Source: Crenothrix polyspora (GTDB lineage: Bacteria; Pseudomonadota; Gammaproteobacteria; Methylococcales; Methylomonadaceae). From it: a stretch of DNA of 7,831 nucleotides. The notes beneath the pieces were generated by a model, which had not been told where the DNA came from, did no database searches, and saw nothing but the letters and a program-made list of their open reading frames with translations. The position numbers and the translations under genes are program-made. The stretch lies in assembly GCA_945903675.1 (NCBI GenBank), contig CAMDOP010000145.1:1-7831 (forward strand), read 5' to 3'. Within the stretch, counting starts at the first letter, position 1, and the number at the start of each line of letters is the position of its first letter. Below are positions 1 through 6,761 of this stretch, piece by piece.

Positions 1-1
1 C

Positions 2-259
2 CTCCCCACTGGATATCATGCAATTATCTGTAAAGTCAACCAGTTACCAATCCTGCCCGGCATCTATTCAGTCCGCTTTGGCATAACTGCCGGTAAAGCG
101 GCGCGAACAGTTTTTTATGGTGAAAGCCTAAAACATTTACAAGTAGTTGGCGTTATACCTATTACCATACGCGATGGCTTTTTCGCATTGAATGCCCACT
201 GGATACAAGAAAATGTCAATGTCACAGAAACATCAGACATTATAACGGTAGAGGTCTAA
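2..259 (+). CDS. Polysaccharide ABC transporter ATP-binding protein, C-terminal end (Wzt-like), partial
   Basis: An open frame enters from the left edge (first full codon at position 2) and stops at TAA 257-259, leaving 85 residues. It contains LPILPGIYSVRFGI at about residues 21-34, followed by beta-rich, hydrophobic sequence. This resembles the C-terminal carbohydrate-binding domain of Wzt-type ABC-transporter ATPases, which typically carries a 'lpLlpGxYsv' strand. In that family the N-terminal nucleotide-binding domain powers export of undecaprenyl-linked O-antigen across the inner membrane, and the C-terminal domain binds the glycan end. The ATPase motifs would lie upstream and are not visible, so the call rests on the tail and on the polysaccharide gene context. 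The stop is 4 bases before the methyltransferase ATG, so the two genes are almost certainly cotranscribed. An unrelated beta-sandwich protein cannot be excluded. Confidence 0.7.
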   Translation, partial: LPTGYHAIICKVNQLPILPGIYSVRFGITAGKAARTVFYGESLKHLQVVGVIPITIRDGFFALNAHWIQENVNVTETSDIITVEV

Positions 260-263
260 CATC

Positions 264-1298
264 ATGACTATCTCTCGACACACATGTCGTATTTGTAAGA
301 CTGCGGATAATCACCCGACTTTTATGGGACGTGAGATGATGTTTGGCACTCGCGAAGAATTTGTATATTTCCAGTGCAATACTTGTGACTGCCTTCAAAT
401 CACTGATATCCCAGAAAATATCGATGAATACTACCCAACAGACTATATGCCGCATACACTCTCCGAGACCACTAATAAAGGTATAAACTGGGTTATTCGT
501 ATTTTGCAGAAACAGCGCTGCCGAACCGCTCTTTTCGGTAAGAATTATAAACTAAACAGCCTGTTGAAACTGATCGTTGACCTTCCTAGCGCATTATATG
601 AAAGCCCCAATGGTGTATCTTCCGTAGGTCGCATAATCACTACTACAGGGCTCAAGAGCTTTGATGAGCGGATATTGGATGTGGGATGTGGTATCTATTC
701 TCATTGGTTAGCCAGTCTGGAGGAGTTGGGATTCACTGAACTGCAAGGGGTAGACCCTCTTATTCCTGCTGATCAAAATCATGGATACGTCAATATTGCC
801 CGATCCGAACTTTGTGATGTATCAGGTAAATTTTCTTTGATCTCACTGCATCACTCCTTAGAACATATCCCTAATCAGGAGGAGACACTTATTCTGATTG
901 AGAAGCATCTGACGCACGATGGTGTTTGCTTAATTCGGATTCCTATAATCCCATCGCATTTATGGAAAAAATACGGAACTAACTGGGTTGAATTTGACCC
1001 CCCCAGGCACTTTTATCTTCATTCACTAAAAAGCCTCAAACTACTGGCAAACAAAGCTGGACTAGAAGTCTTCGACATCCAATACGACGAAACAGCGTTC
1101 GAATTTTATGGCAGCGAAATGTATGCCAGAGATATACCTTTGACTAATGAGAATTCACCTTTGTTTAATCCAGAAAGCTCGCTATTTACCAAAGAGGAAA
1201 TGAATAATTTCAAAACACTGGCCAATAAGGTCAATCAAACAGGAGAATCTGGAAGGGCAGCTTTTTTCTTACGCAAAACACTTTTATCAAGCGGTTAG
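264..1298 (+). CDS. Class I SAM-dependent methyltransferase with N-terminal Cys-pair motif
   Basis: This 344-residue protein has an N-terminal segment with C8-x2-C11 and C38-x2-C41 plus C43, which looks like a small zinc-binding knuckle. A Rossmann-type methyltransferase domain follows. Motif I is ILDVGCG at residues 137-143, and the acidic residue ending the second strand is probably D164 in GVDP. The stretch HHSLEHI at 196-202 and the block WVEFDPPRHF at 241-250 are typical of the Methyltransf_23 type often found in glycan clusters. The likely reaction is SAM-dependent methylation of a sugar or glycan terminus in the cytoplasm, but the substrate cannot be read from sequence. The ATG at 264 is preceded by GAGG at 251-254, a good ribosome binding site lying inside the end of the wzt-like gene. 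That placement suggests tight coupling with the exporter ATPase. Confidence 0.88.
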   Translation: MTISRHTCRICKTADNHPTFMGREMMFGTREEFVYFQCNTCDCLQITDIPENIDEYYPTDYMPHTLSETTNKGINWVIRILQKQRCRTALFGKNYKLNSLLKLIVDLPSALYESPNGVSSVGRIITTTGLKSFDERILDVGCGIYSHWLASLEELGFTELQGVDPLIPADQNHGYVNIARSELCDVSGKFSLISLHHSLEHIPNQEETLILIEKHLTHDGVCLIRIPIIPSHLWKKYGTNWVEFDPPRHFYLHSLKSLKLLANKAGLEVFDIQYDETAFEFYGSEMYARDIPLTNENSPLFNPESSLFTKEEMNNFKTLANKVNQTGESGRAAFFLRKTLLSSG

Positions 1299-1317
1299 GA
1301 CACATGCCAGCTAAAGA

Positions 1318-1367
1318 TTTCAGCCATTCTTTTGATCATGAAATCGACACATGATTAGGGGCTGAAA
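1318..1367. repeat. Nested inverted repeat in the intergenic gap
   Basis: The 118-base gap between the methyltransferase and the WbsX fragment holds an outer perfect 8-bp stem, TTTCAGCC (1318-1325) with GGCTGAAA (1360-1367). Inside it is a second stem, ATCATG (1335-1340) with CATGAT (1350-1355), which wobble pairs can extend. No T-run follows on the plus strand, so it is a poor intrinsic terminator. It could be an RNA structure, a protein-binding site or the worn ends of a small insertion. The octamer GACACATG occurs at 1299-1306 and again at 1346-1353. No other feature was seen in this gap. Confidence 0.5.
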
Positions 1368-1380
1368 AAGCACATTCCCT

Positions 1381-1677
1381 GAACTACTTAGCAAGCAAAA
1401 CTCATAGAGCAAATTAATGACAAATGTTCGTTCCATAGCCTTCCACCTCCCCCAATTTCACCCAATTCCCGAAAATGATGACTGGTGGGGTAAAGGGTTT
1501 ACCGAATGGATCAACACTGCAAAAGCCAAGTCTCAGTTTCTTGGACATTATCAACCACATGTTCCTGCCGACCTTGGCTTTTACGATCTGAGACTAGATG
1601 AAACACGTATTGCACAAGCTGAAATGGCCGATGAATAAGACATTGAAGGCTTTTTTACTGGCATCAATGATTTGCTG
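1381..1677 (+). repeat. Direct repeat, left copy (paired with 2968-3265)
   Basis: This stretch matches 2968-3265 in the same orientation, with the two start codons 1587 bases apart. The coding part is about 86% identical over 222 bases. The 36 bases before the ATG match at 26 positions without gaps, so the duplication included the translation start region. The longest shared runs lie around the codons for HVPADLGFYD. The two copies bracket the GT8-like glycosyltransferase gene. Confidence 0.85.
1417..1677 (+). pseudogene. Broken 5' copy of a WbsX-family gene (PF14307, GH99-like)
   Basis: The frame starting at ATG 1417 encodes 73 residues and ends at TAA 1636-1638. Of these residues 63 match the start of the intact WbsX-family protein encoded from 3004, and by hand count about 192 of 222 bases match, codon by codon without gaps. 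The stop replaces a TAC tyrosine codon of the intact copy. Similarity continues past it, with one base missing near 1655 in a run of T, until about 1677 and then fades. The remaining roughly 270 residues, including the C-terminal WNEWAEG block, are absent. A nonsense change, a frameshift and a 3' truncation together make this a decayed duplicate rather than a small gene. Its upstream AGAG (1406-1409) and start region are also shared with the intact copy. A translated 73-residue stub without function is possible. Confidence 0.9.
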
Positions 1678-1730
1678 ATGGTTATAGACAAAGCTATTTT
1701 TAATAGATACCATTTTTGAGAGAAATTATT

Positions 1731-2819
1731 ATGAACGTCGATTTTGGAATTTACATACTCACCTATCCAGGTGACTTTCATTTGTCTGTGCCATTGATTA
1801 GAAGTCTCAGGTATTTTCATCCTGATGTATCGATAATGATCGTTCCTGGTGATGATTTTGATAGGAATAATCATCCCTTTGATGTTCCCATTATGCCTGA
1901 ACCTCAATCCGACTTCTGGCAGGGAATTCGCTATCAAGATAGAAAATTCTGGGTATTTCAAGGTCCTTTCGAAAGGTTTCTCTATCTGGACGCGGATATA
2001 ATCTGCACACATGATCTGAGTTCGTTAATTTATAGGATTACCAATCAAGCAAAACCTTTCGTTTTTGCAAAAATAGATAGAGAAAAGGATGAGTGGTGTG
2101 ATTCTATAAAAAACCAGAATCATGCCCAGCACAATTGGTGCGTAGACTGGGTGGATAGAGGGTTAGGCAATCCGAAACTATTGGTGGAATTTGACAACTC
2201 CTATGATCCGTATGGAAGGATGCCATTCAATTCTGGAATATTTGCTAGTAGCCGCAATACGCTAGAGGCTTGCAATTTAGAAGACCTCTACAAAGCTGAA
2301 ATCGAATTCTATAAAACAAAACTAGGCAAGGATTTTAATTGGAAATCTGCAGAGTTGTTTTATAGAGATCAAGGACGATTAAATTACCTCGTAGACAAAC
2401 TTGGCTTACCTTTAATAAATCTGCATCCGGATGGAAATGACGTTTGGTCAGGAGATGATTGCTTTCCCGAATCCATAACAATTGAACACCTTCGCAAGGG
2501 AACACTACCATTCAGTTTTATCCATTGGGCAGGGGTTCCAAGGCCAACGCCATCATTGTTCTTCATGAAACCTTGGAACATAATTCATCGGATTTCAAGC
2601 GACTACTCATGTTATTCGACCTATCCAGAATACCCAGATCCACCCGGTTATAGGCTATGGTTGTATTTTCAGCAAAATAATGGCTATAACATGTCTTTTA
2701 TACATCGATTGAAATGGTCTATTAAAGACATAAAAACTGTTTTAAGAAATCGCAAAAACTGGTTATATAAAACGCTATCACGTTTTTTTGAGCGCCATAT
2801 TTTATGGCGCTTTTCTTAG
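1731..2819 (+). CDS. Glycosyltransferase, GT-A fold, GT8-like
   Basis: This 362-residue protein probably transfers a sugar from a nucleotide-sugar donor to a growing glycan in the cytoplasm. It shows a GT-A pattern: an N-terminal strand GIYILTY (6-12), the metal-binding DxD as YLDAD (D87, D89), FNSGIF with NSG at 166-168, DQGRLN at 212-217, and IHWAG (263-267) followed by KPW (279-281). The last two recall the HxxGxxKPW ending of GT8 enzymes. The donor and linkage cannot be predicted. I chose ATG 1731 because GAGAGA at 1718-1723 lies 7 bases before it; an in-frame TTG at 1716 has no such site. The tail is basic and aromatic and ends HILWRFS. The gene lies between two copies of a WbsX gene, and 13 of its 23 arginines use AGA or AGG, more than its neighbours, suggesting separate acquisition. 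Confidence 0.8.
   Translation: MNVDFGIYILTYPGDFHLSVPLIRSLRYFHPDVSIMIVPGDDFDRNNHPFDVPIMPEPQSDFWQGIRYQDRKFWVFQGPFERFLYLDADIICTHDLSSLIYRITNQAKPFVFAKIDREKDEWCDSIKNQNHAQHNWCVDWVDRGLGNPKLLVEFDNSYDPYGRMPFNSGIFASSRNTLEACNLEDLYKAEIEFYKTKLGKDFNWKSAELFYRDQGRLNYLVDKLGLPLINLHPDGNDVWSGDDCFPESITIEHLRKGTLPFSFIHWAGVPRPTPSLFFMKPWNIIHRISSDYSCYSTYPEYPDPPGYRLWLYFQQNNGYNMSFIHRLKWSIKDIKTVLRNRKNWLYKTLSRFFERHILWRFS
2791..2817 (+). terminator. Terminator-like hairpin inside the 3' coding end of the GT8-like gene
   Basis: AGCGCCATA (2791-2799) pairs perfectly with TATGGCGCT (2803-2811) across a 3-base TTT loop. TTTTCTT follows from 2811. The shape is that of a short intrinsic terminator, placed just before and touching the TAG stop at 2817-2819. 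The stem encodes the C-terminal peptide RHILWR. A 184-base gap without a gene follows, which fits a full or partial end of transcription here. The 9-bp stem and interrupted T-run make only moderate strength likely, so readthrough is plausible. Confidence 0.5.
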
Positions 2820-2829
2820 TGACAGGTAT

Positions 2830-2891
2830 TTGATAATTTTAAAAATAAGCTATATCTAAAGTTTGTTAGCCGCATATCAAAAAGTTATTAC
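2830..2891 (+). promoter_or_regulatory. Weak candidate promoter region before the intact WbsX gene
   Basis: The gap 2820-3003 holds no gene. Two sigma70-like pairs with 17-base spacers can be drawn: TTGATA (2830-2835) with TATCTA (2853-2858), and TTGTTA (2863-2868) with TATTAC (2886-2891). Neither is close to consensus, and AT-rich DNA yields such pairs by chance. The location after a terminator-like hairpin is the main reason to list it. It would drive the downstream WbsX, GT4 and GT9 genes. Confidence 0.2.
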
Positions 2892-2967
2892 GTGATTTCA
2901 ACTGAAGCACTGAAGTAGTTAAGCGCAGTAATCGTAAAAAATGCTTCTCGTGGTTCGAACACCTTAT

Positions 2968-3265
2968 GAACTAATCAATACACAAAATACAAAGAGCAAA
3001 ATAATGACAAATGTTCGTGCCATAGCCTTCTATCTACCCCAATTTCACCCAATTCCCGAAAACGACGAATGGTGGGGCAAAGGGTTTACTGAATGGACCA
3101 ATACAGCAAAAGCTAACCCTCTGTTCCCTGGACATTATCAACCCCATGTTCCTGCCGACCTTGGCTTTTACGATCTACGTCTAGCCGAGACTCGTATTGC
3201 ACAAGCCGAAATGGCTGCTGAATACGGTATAGAAGGCTTTTGCTATTGGCATTACTGGTTTGCTG
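2968..3265 (+). repeat. Direct repeat, right copy (paired with 1381-1677)
   Basis: This is the right-hand copy of the duplicated WbsX start region, covering 36 bases before ATG 3004 and about the first 87 codons. It remains part of an intact gene, unlike the left copy. The shared AGAGCAAA just before the ATG supports 3004 as the true start of both copies. Confidence 0.85.
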
Positions 3266-4089
3266 GCAAACGATTATTGGAACATCCTTTTAATGAAGTC
3301 ATGCAGTCAGGAAAACCCAACTTCCCTTTTTGTTTAGGCTGGGCTAATGATACTTGGTCAGGTATTTGGCATGGTGCCCCCAATAGAATTTTGATTGAAC
3401 AAACCTATCCGGGTTTAGAAGATTACAAAAATCACTTTAATTCTTTATTAAGTGCCTTTACGGATGATCGATACTTAACGGTAGATGGCAAACCTATTTT
3501 TTTAATTTACAAGCCTCATAAGTTGCCCGATCCCATCGAGTTTACTGACTACTGGCGAGAATTAGCACATCAGGCGGGATTGAAAGGCTTACATTTCATT
3601 GCATCGCTTCAGGATGAACCTGCCTGGAAACCTGAAAAATTTGGTTTCGATGCCATTACCATTGCCAATCAAGGAAAAATAGCTAGCGAAATGAAAAAAA
3701 AAGCAGGCCTTCCAAAAATTATTAATAATTTAAAAACACGATATCGTAATTTTTTAAAACAGCCTGTTCATATATACAATTATAAAGACGCTCTTCCCTA
3801 TTTTATAGAAGATGTAAGCAACGATATAGAATACTATCCGTGTGTGATACCTAACTGGGATAACACTCCTCGTAGTGGTATTAATGGATTAGCATTGCGT
3901 AACTCGACTCCCGAATTATTTAGAGAACAGGTAAATAAAGCCATAACGAAAGCTTCAAGCTTGCCTGATGATCATCAAATTATTTTTATAAAATCATGGA
4001 ATGAATGGGCAGAAGGTAATCATTTGGAACCTGATATGAAATTTGGCAAGGGATACCTGGAAATTATTAAACAGGAGCTTTCTCAATGA
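3004..4089 (+). CDS. WbsX-family (GH99-like) glycan biosynthesis protein, intact
   Basis: This 361-residue protein belongs to the Glyco_tran_WbsX family (PF14307), often annotated as a glycosyltransferase WbsX or GH99-like domain protein and common in O-antigen clusters. Visible hallmarks are AIAFYLPQFHPIPEND (6-21), WWGKGFTEW (23-31), YGIEGFCYWHYWF about residues 74-86, a FCLGWANDTW block, and the C-terminal SWNEWAEGNHLEPD (331-344). Related GH99 enzymes are TIM-barrel endomannosidases, so the fold is probably a barrel. Whether this protein makes or trims a glycosidic bond is not settled by sequence. The frame stays open back to ATG 2941, but ATG 3004 is preferred: it has AGAG at 2993-2996, and the duplicated copy at 1417 starts at the same residue. 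It is full length for the family as I know it. It precedes the GT4 gene by 40 bases. Confidence 0.9.
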   Translation: MTNVRAIAFYLPQFHPIPENDEWWGKGFTEWTNTAKANPLFPGHYQPHVPADLGFYDLRLAETRIAQAEMAAEYGIEGFCYWHYWFAGKRLLEHPFNEVMQSGKPNFPFCLGWANDTWSGIWHGAPNRILIEQTYPGLEDYKNHFNSLLSAFTDDRYLTVDGKPIFLIYKPHKLPDPIEFTDYWRELAHQAGLKGLHFIASLQDEPAWKPEKFGFDAITIANQGKIASEMKKKAGLPKIINNLKTRYRNFLKQPVHIYNYKDALPYFIEDVSNDIEYYPCVIPNWDNTPRSGINGLALRNSTPELFREQVNKAITKASSLPDDHQIIFIKSWNEWAEGNHLEPDMKFGKGYLEIIKQELSQ

Positions 4090-4129
4090 CATTAATACAT
4101 TTACAACCAAGAACTCTTCTTGACTCAAA

Positions 4130-5344
4130 ATGAATATCCTTTTTATTGATACGGGACTGCCCATGCCAGATCGTGCCTCTGCCGATTTGCGTATGTCTAC
4201 TATTATTGAACTGCTAATTAAACAGGGCCTTCAATGTCATTACTTTATTATCAATTACGCATTGTGGTCACACAAAACAACTCCAACTGATTTAATTCGC
4301 TATCGAAAATTACTAGAAGAATTGGGGGTATATATTCACACAGAAAATATGGATCGTCTTCTTCTGAGGTATCATTTTGATGTTATCTATTTTAAATATT
4401 TTTATCAGGCAGAAAAACGAATAACCTCTATTAGACTACTCCAACCAAATGCCAGAATAGTGATTGATAGTGTTGATATTGTGTATGCCAGACTTCTTAC
4501 TCAAGCTAAATTGGAAAACAATACCGACTATTATGCCGAAGCAGAGCATACTAAAAACAGAGAATTGGCGACCTATGCACAAGCTGATTTAATCGTTACT
4601 ATTACCCCCGAAGATACTGATATTCTGTTACGAGATCTGCCTGATATCAAAACTTTCATTATTCCAAATATTCATGAAATTTATCCATCGAATTGCGAAA
4701 AAACACCATTTCCCAGTCTGATTTTTATTGGCATTTTCAGCCATGAACCGAATGTCGATGCAGTTCTATATTTTTATCGTGAAATCTGGCCGACTATTGT
4801 TAAAAAATACCCCAATTGTCATTGGTTTATCATTGGAGGTAATCCACCACCAGAAATACAAAGTCTGGCTTGTAGGAATATTGAGGTAACTGGCTATGTT
4901 CCAGAAACGTTACCCTATTTAAAAAAATCATGGGTTTCTATTGCACCCTTGCGCTTTGGTGCTGGAATGAAGGGAAAAGTTGGTGAGGCCATGGCAGCTG
5001 GAATTCCTGTCGTAACGACTGACTTTGGCGCGCAAGGGCTTGATGTAATCAATGGAAAACAGCTTCTCATCGCCTTAACTGCTGATGAGTTTTCAGAACA
5101 AATTAATAATTTGATAGTAGATGGTGAAAAACGGAAGTATATAGGTGATCAAGGACTACTATTTATCGAATCACACTATAGTACTCAAGCTGTTAATATT
5201 ATTTTAAATACCTTTATCAATAAACTTGAAAAGTTACCTATTAAACACACGTCAGTTTGTTCAAAATTTTATAGATTTTATACAAACCTGAAATTATTGC
5301 TAGATCAACATATCCTTTGGCGTTTTAAAGAAAAATATGAATGA
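4130..5344 (+). CDS. Glycosyltransferase family 4 (GT-B fold), first
   Basis: This 404-residue GT-B type enzyme probably transfers a sugar with retention of configuration at the cytoplasmic membrane face. The N-terminal acceptor domain begins MNILFIDTGLPMPDRASADLR, a form seen in GT4 proteins of polysaccharide clusters. The C-terminal donor domain contains FIGIFSHEPNVDAV, IIGGNPPPEI, and the block LRFGAGMKGKVGEAMAAG (274-291), with E286 the likely donor-binding glutamate. Donor and acceptor are unknown. The start has no strong Shine-Dalgarno sequence; the 40 bases before it contain only a small palindrome, CAAGAA/TTCTTG, at 4108-4122. The end overlaps the next gene by 8 bases. The tail after about residue 360 is basic and aromatic and carries HILWRF (394-399), the same hexapeptide found at the end of the GT8-like protein. 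Confidence 0.88.
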   Translation: MNILFIDTGLPMPDRASADLRMSTIIELLIKQGLQCHYFIINYALWSHKTTPTDLIRYRKLLEELGVYIHTENMDRLLLRYHFDVIYFKYFYQAEKRITSIRLLQPNARIVIDSVDIVYARLLTQAKLENNTDYYAEAEHTKNRELATYAQADLIVTITPEDTDILLRDLPDIKTFIIPNIHEIYPSNCEKTPFPSLIFIGIFSHEPNVDAVLYFYREIWPTIVKKYPNCHWFIIGGNPPPEIQSLACRNIEVTGYVPETLPYLKKSWVSIAPLRFGAGMKGKVGEAMAAGIPVVTTDFGAQGLDVINGKQLLIALTADEFSEQINNLIVDGEKRKYIGDQGLLFIESHYSTQAVNIILNTFINKLEKLPIKHTSVCSKFYRFYTNLKLLLDQHILWRFKEKYE

Positions 5345-6707
5345 ATTACACCCTAAAAAAATTCTTTATATTTCCAGTCGTAGTGACACAGGCGCTGGTG
5401 GTGAAAATTATCTATTAACACTTTTTCGCAATATTGATCGCCAATGTTTTCAGCCTGTTGTCGTGTTGCCCAGTGAAGGTTCACTCCGTAAACCTCTTGA
5501 AGACCTTGCAGTTGAAGTTATTATTATCGAAGCTGAACATGATTGGTTAACAGTTGATATTGCTTGGTACACTCTAATTGAAGGCTTGCAAGCAAGAGTT
5601 AAAGCCATAGTTGAATTAATTACTTCCAAACAAATTGACATTGTCCATACCAATTCAAATCGTCGTTTTGAGGGTGCTCTGGCTGCACGCTTGACAGGCA
5701 TCCCGCATCTTTATCTGGCGCATATTGAATATGAGCCAGATATGCCACTTTTTCAAAGTCTGCCTTTATCTCTAGGCAGTTTTGCCCAATTGATGAGTGA
5801 ATTATCAGATCACGTCGTTGCTGTTTCAAATTCTGTTAGTGCTACACTTGCGACTCAGGTTACAGGTGATAAACTTCAAGTCATACATAACGGTATTGAA
5901 TTAAGTCTTTTTGATACCGCCTTGGCAAACCAATCAAACCGTCTTAAAGAAGAATTAAATATTCCCCTCAATTCTCTTTTGATAACAGCAGTAGGACGTA
6001 TAGTACCCGATAAAGGATTTGATTATTTTGTCGATACCGCAAGACTCGTTTTGAAAAAATCGCAAAACAACGTGCATTTTATTATTGCAGGTGGAGAAGA
6101 AAATGATAACTTTACAAACCTGCTTAAACAGAAGGTCATTGATTACTCTATTGCTAACAACTTCCATTTTCTGGGATTTAGGGTAGATGTAGCCGATATT
6201 CTTGCTACCAGTGACATTTTTGTGCTCTCGTCCAGAAAAGAAGGACATCCTTATGTCATGCTTGAAGCTATGGCTTCTGAATGTGCAATTGTCGCATCTA
6301 ACTGTGCGGGTGTTGATGAAACCATTGAAGAAGGCATATCCGGTTTTATTGTTCCCATTGGTGATATTAATGCCATGGCGGAGCGCTTAATTTCGCTTAT
6401 TGACTCAATTGAATTGCGTGATTCTTTGGTGAAAGCGGCTAAAAAAAGAATTAAAGCATTTTTTACTGCCGATAAAACTGCATCAGAATTAATGACTGTT
6501 TATGAAAAACTATTGCAACAGCCTAAAAAACCAGCGGGTTCAATAGCAATTGAATTATTTTTACAGAACTGCACAGAAATTGCTTATATTGGCAAAATGA
6601 ATGTTGAAATGAACGAACGGCTTCGACGTGTCGAGCACCTGGCTGATTTTATCCAATATAATCCTGTTGCCAAATTTCTACGGTATTTTCGTAAGCAACT
6701 AAGATAA
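5337..6707 (+). CDS. Glycosyltransferase family 4 (GT-B fold), second
   Basis: This 456-residue protein has clear GT4 hallmarks: an N-terminal GAGGENYL loop, VHTNSNRR and VVAVSNSV in the acceptor domain, VIHNGIE at the interdomain link, AVGRIVPDKGFD (218-229) with R221 and K226 as likely phosphate contacts, and the EX7E motif E302-E310 within KEGHPYVMLEAMAS. It probably adds a hexose or similar sugar to the glycan from a nucleotide-sugar donor; specificity cannot be read. After the usual domain end near residue 396 there is an extra tail of about 60 residues, including a charged helical stretch (MNVEMNERLRRVEHL) and a basic aromatic end, FLRYFRKQLR. The tail may dock to the membrane or a partner. 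The start ATG lies within the final codons of the preceding gene (ATGAATGA, 5337-5344), implying translational coupling. Upstream ribosome binding is weak (AAAGAA). Confidence 0.9.
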   Translation: MNELHPKKILYISSRSDTGAGGENYLLTLFRNIDRQCFQPVVVLPSEGSLRKPLEDLAVEVIIIEAEHDWLTVDIAWYTLIEGLQARVKAIVELITSKQIDIVHTNSNRRFEGALAARLTGIPHLYLAHIEYEPDMPLFQSLPLSLGSFAQLMSELSDHVVAVSNSVSATLATQVTGDKLQVIHNGIELSLFDTALANQSNRLKEELNIPLNSLLITAVGRIVPDKGFDYFVDTARLVLKKSQNNVHFIIAGGEENDNFTNLLKQKVIDYSIANNFHFLGFRVDVADILATSDIFVLSSRKEGHPYVMLEAMASECAIVASNCAGVDETIEEGISGFIVPIGDINAMAERLISLIDSIELRDSLVKAAKKRIKAFFTADKTASELMTVYEKLLQQPKKPAGSIAIELFLQNCTEIAYIGKMNVEMNERLRRVEHLADFIQYNPVAKFLRYFRKQLR

Positions 6708-6761
6708 TCATATTACTCCTAAAATATTTTAATCCACACGTCTAATACATGAGCATCCATA

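Noticed and set aside
1716..1730. TTG start for the GT8-like gene
   Set aside because: ATG 1731 has GAGAGA at the right spacing, and those bases overlap the TTG-initiated codons, so they are better read as the ribosome binding site.
1581..2012. Minus-strand open frame of 143 codons across the pseudogene and the GT8-like start
   Set aside because: It is antisense to a well-supported gene and a pseudogene and shows no recognisable domain. The other minus-strand frames are also shadows.
2946..2966. TGGTTCGAACACC, resembling a tRNA T-loop and a possible attachment-site fragment
   Set aside because: It is only an 8-base palindrome, GTTCGAAC, with poor flanking pairing. No acceptor stem, anticodon arm or CCA end is nearby, and there is no integrase.
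2941..3003. Upstream in-frame ATG giving 21 extra residues to the WbsX-family protein
   Set aside because: The extra residues do not look like the family, no ribosome binding site precedes 2941, and the duplicated copy at 1417 begins at the residue matching ATG 3004.
4108..4122. CAAGAA/TTCTTG palindrome before the first GT4 gene as a terminator or operator
   Set aside because: It has only a 6-bp AT-rich stem with a 3-base loop and no T-run, within a 40-base gap of an apparent operon. Chance is a sufficient explanation.
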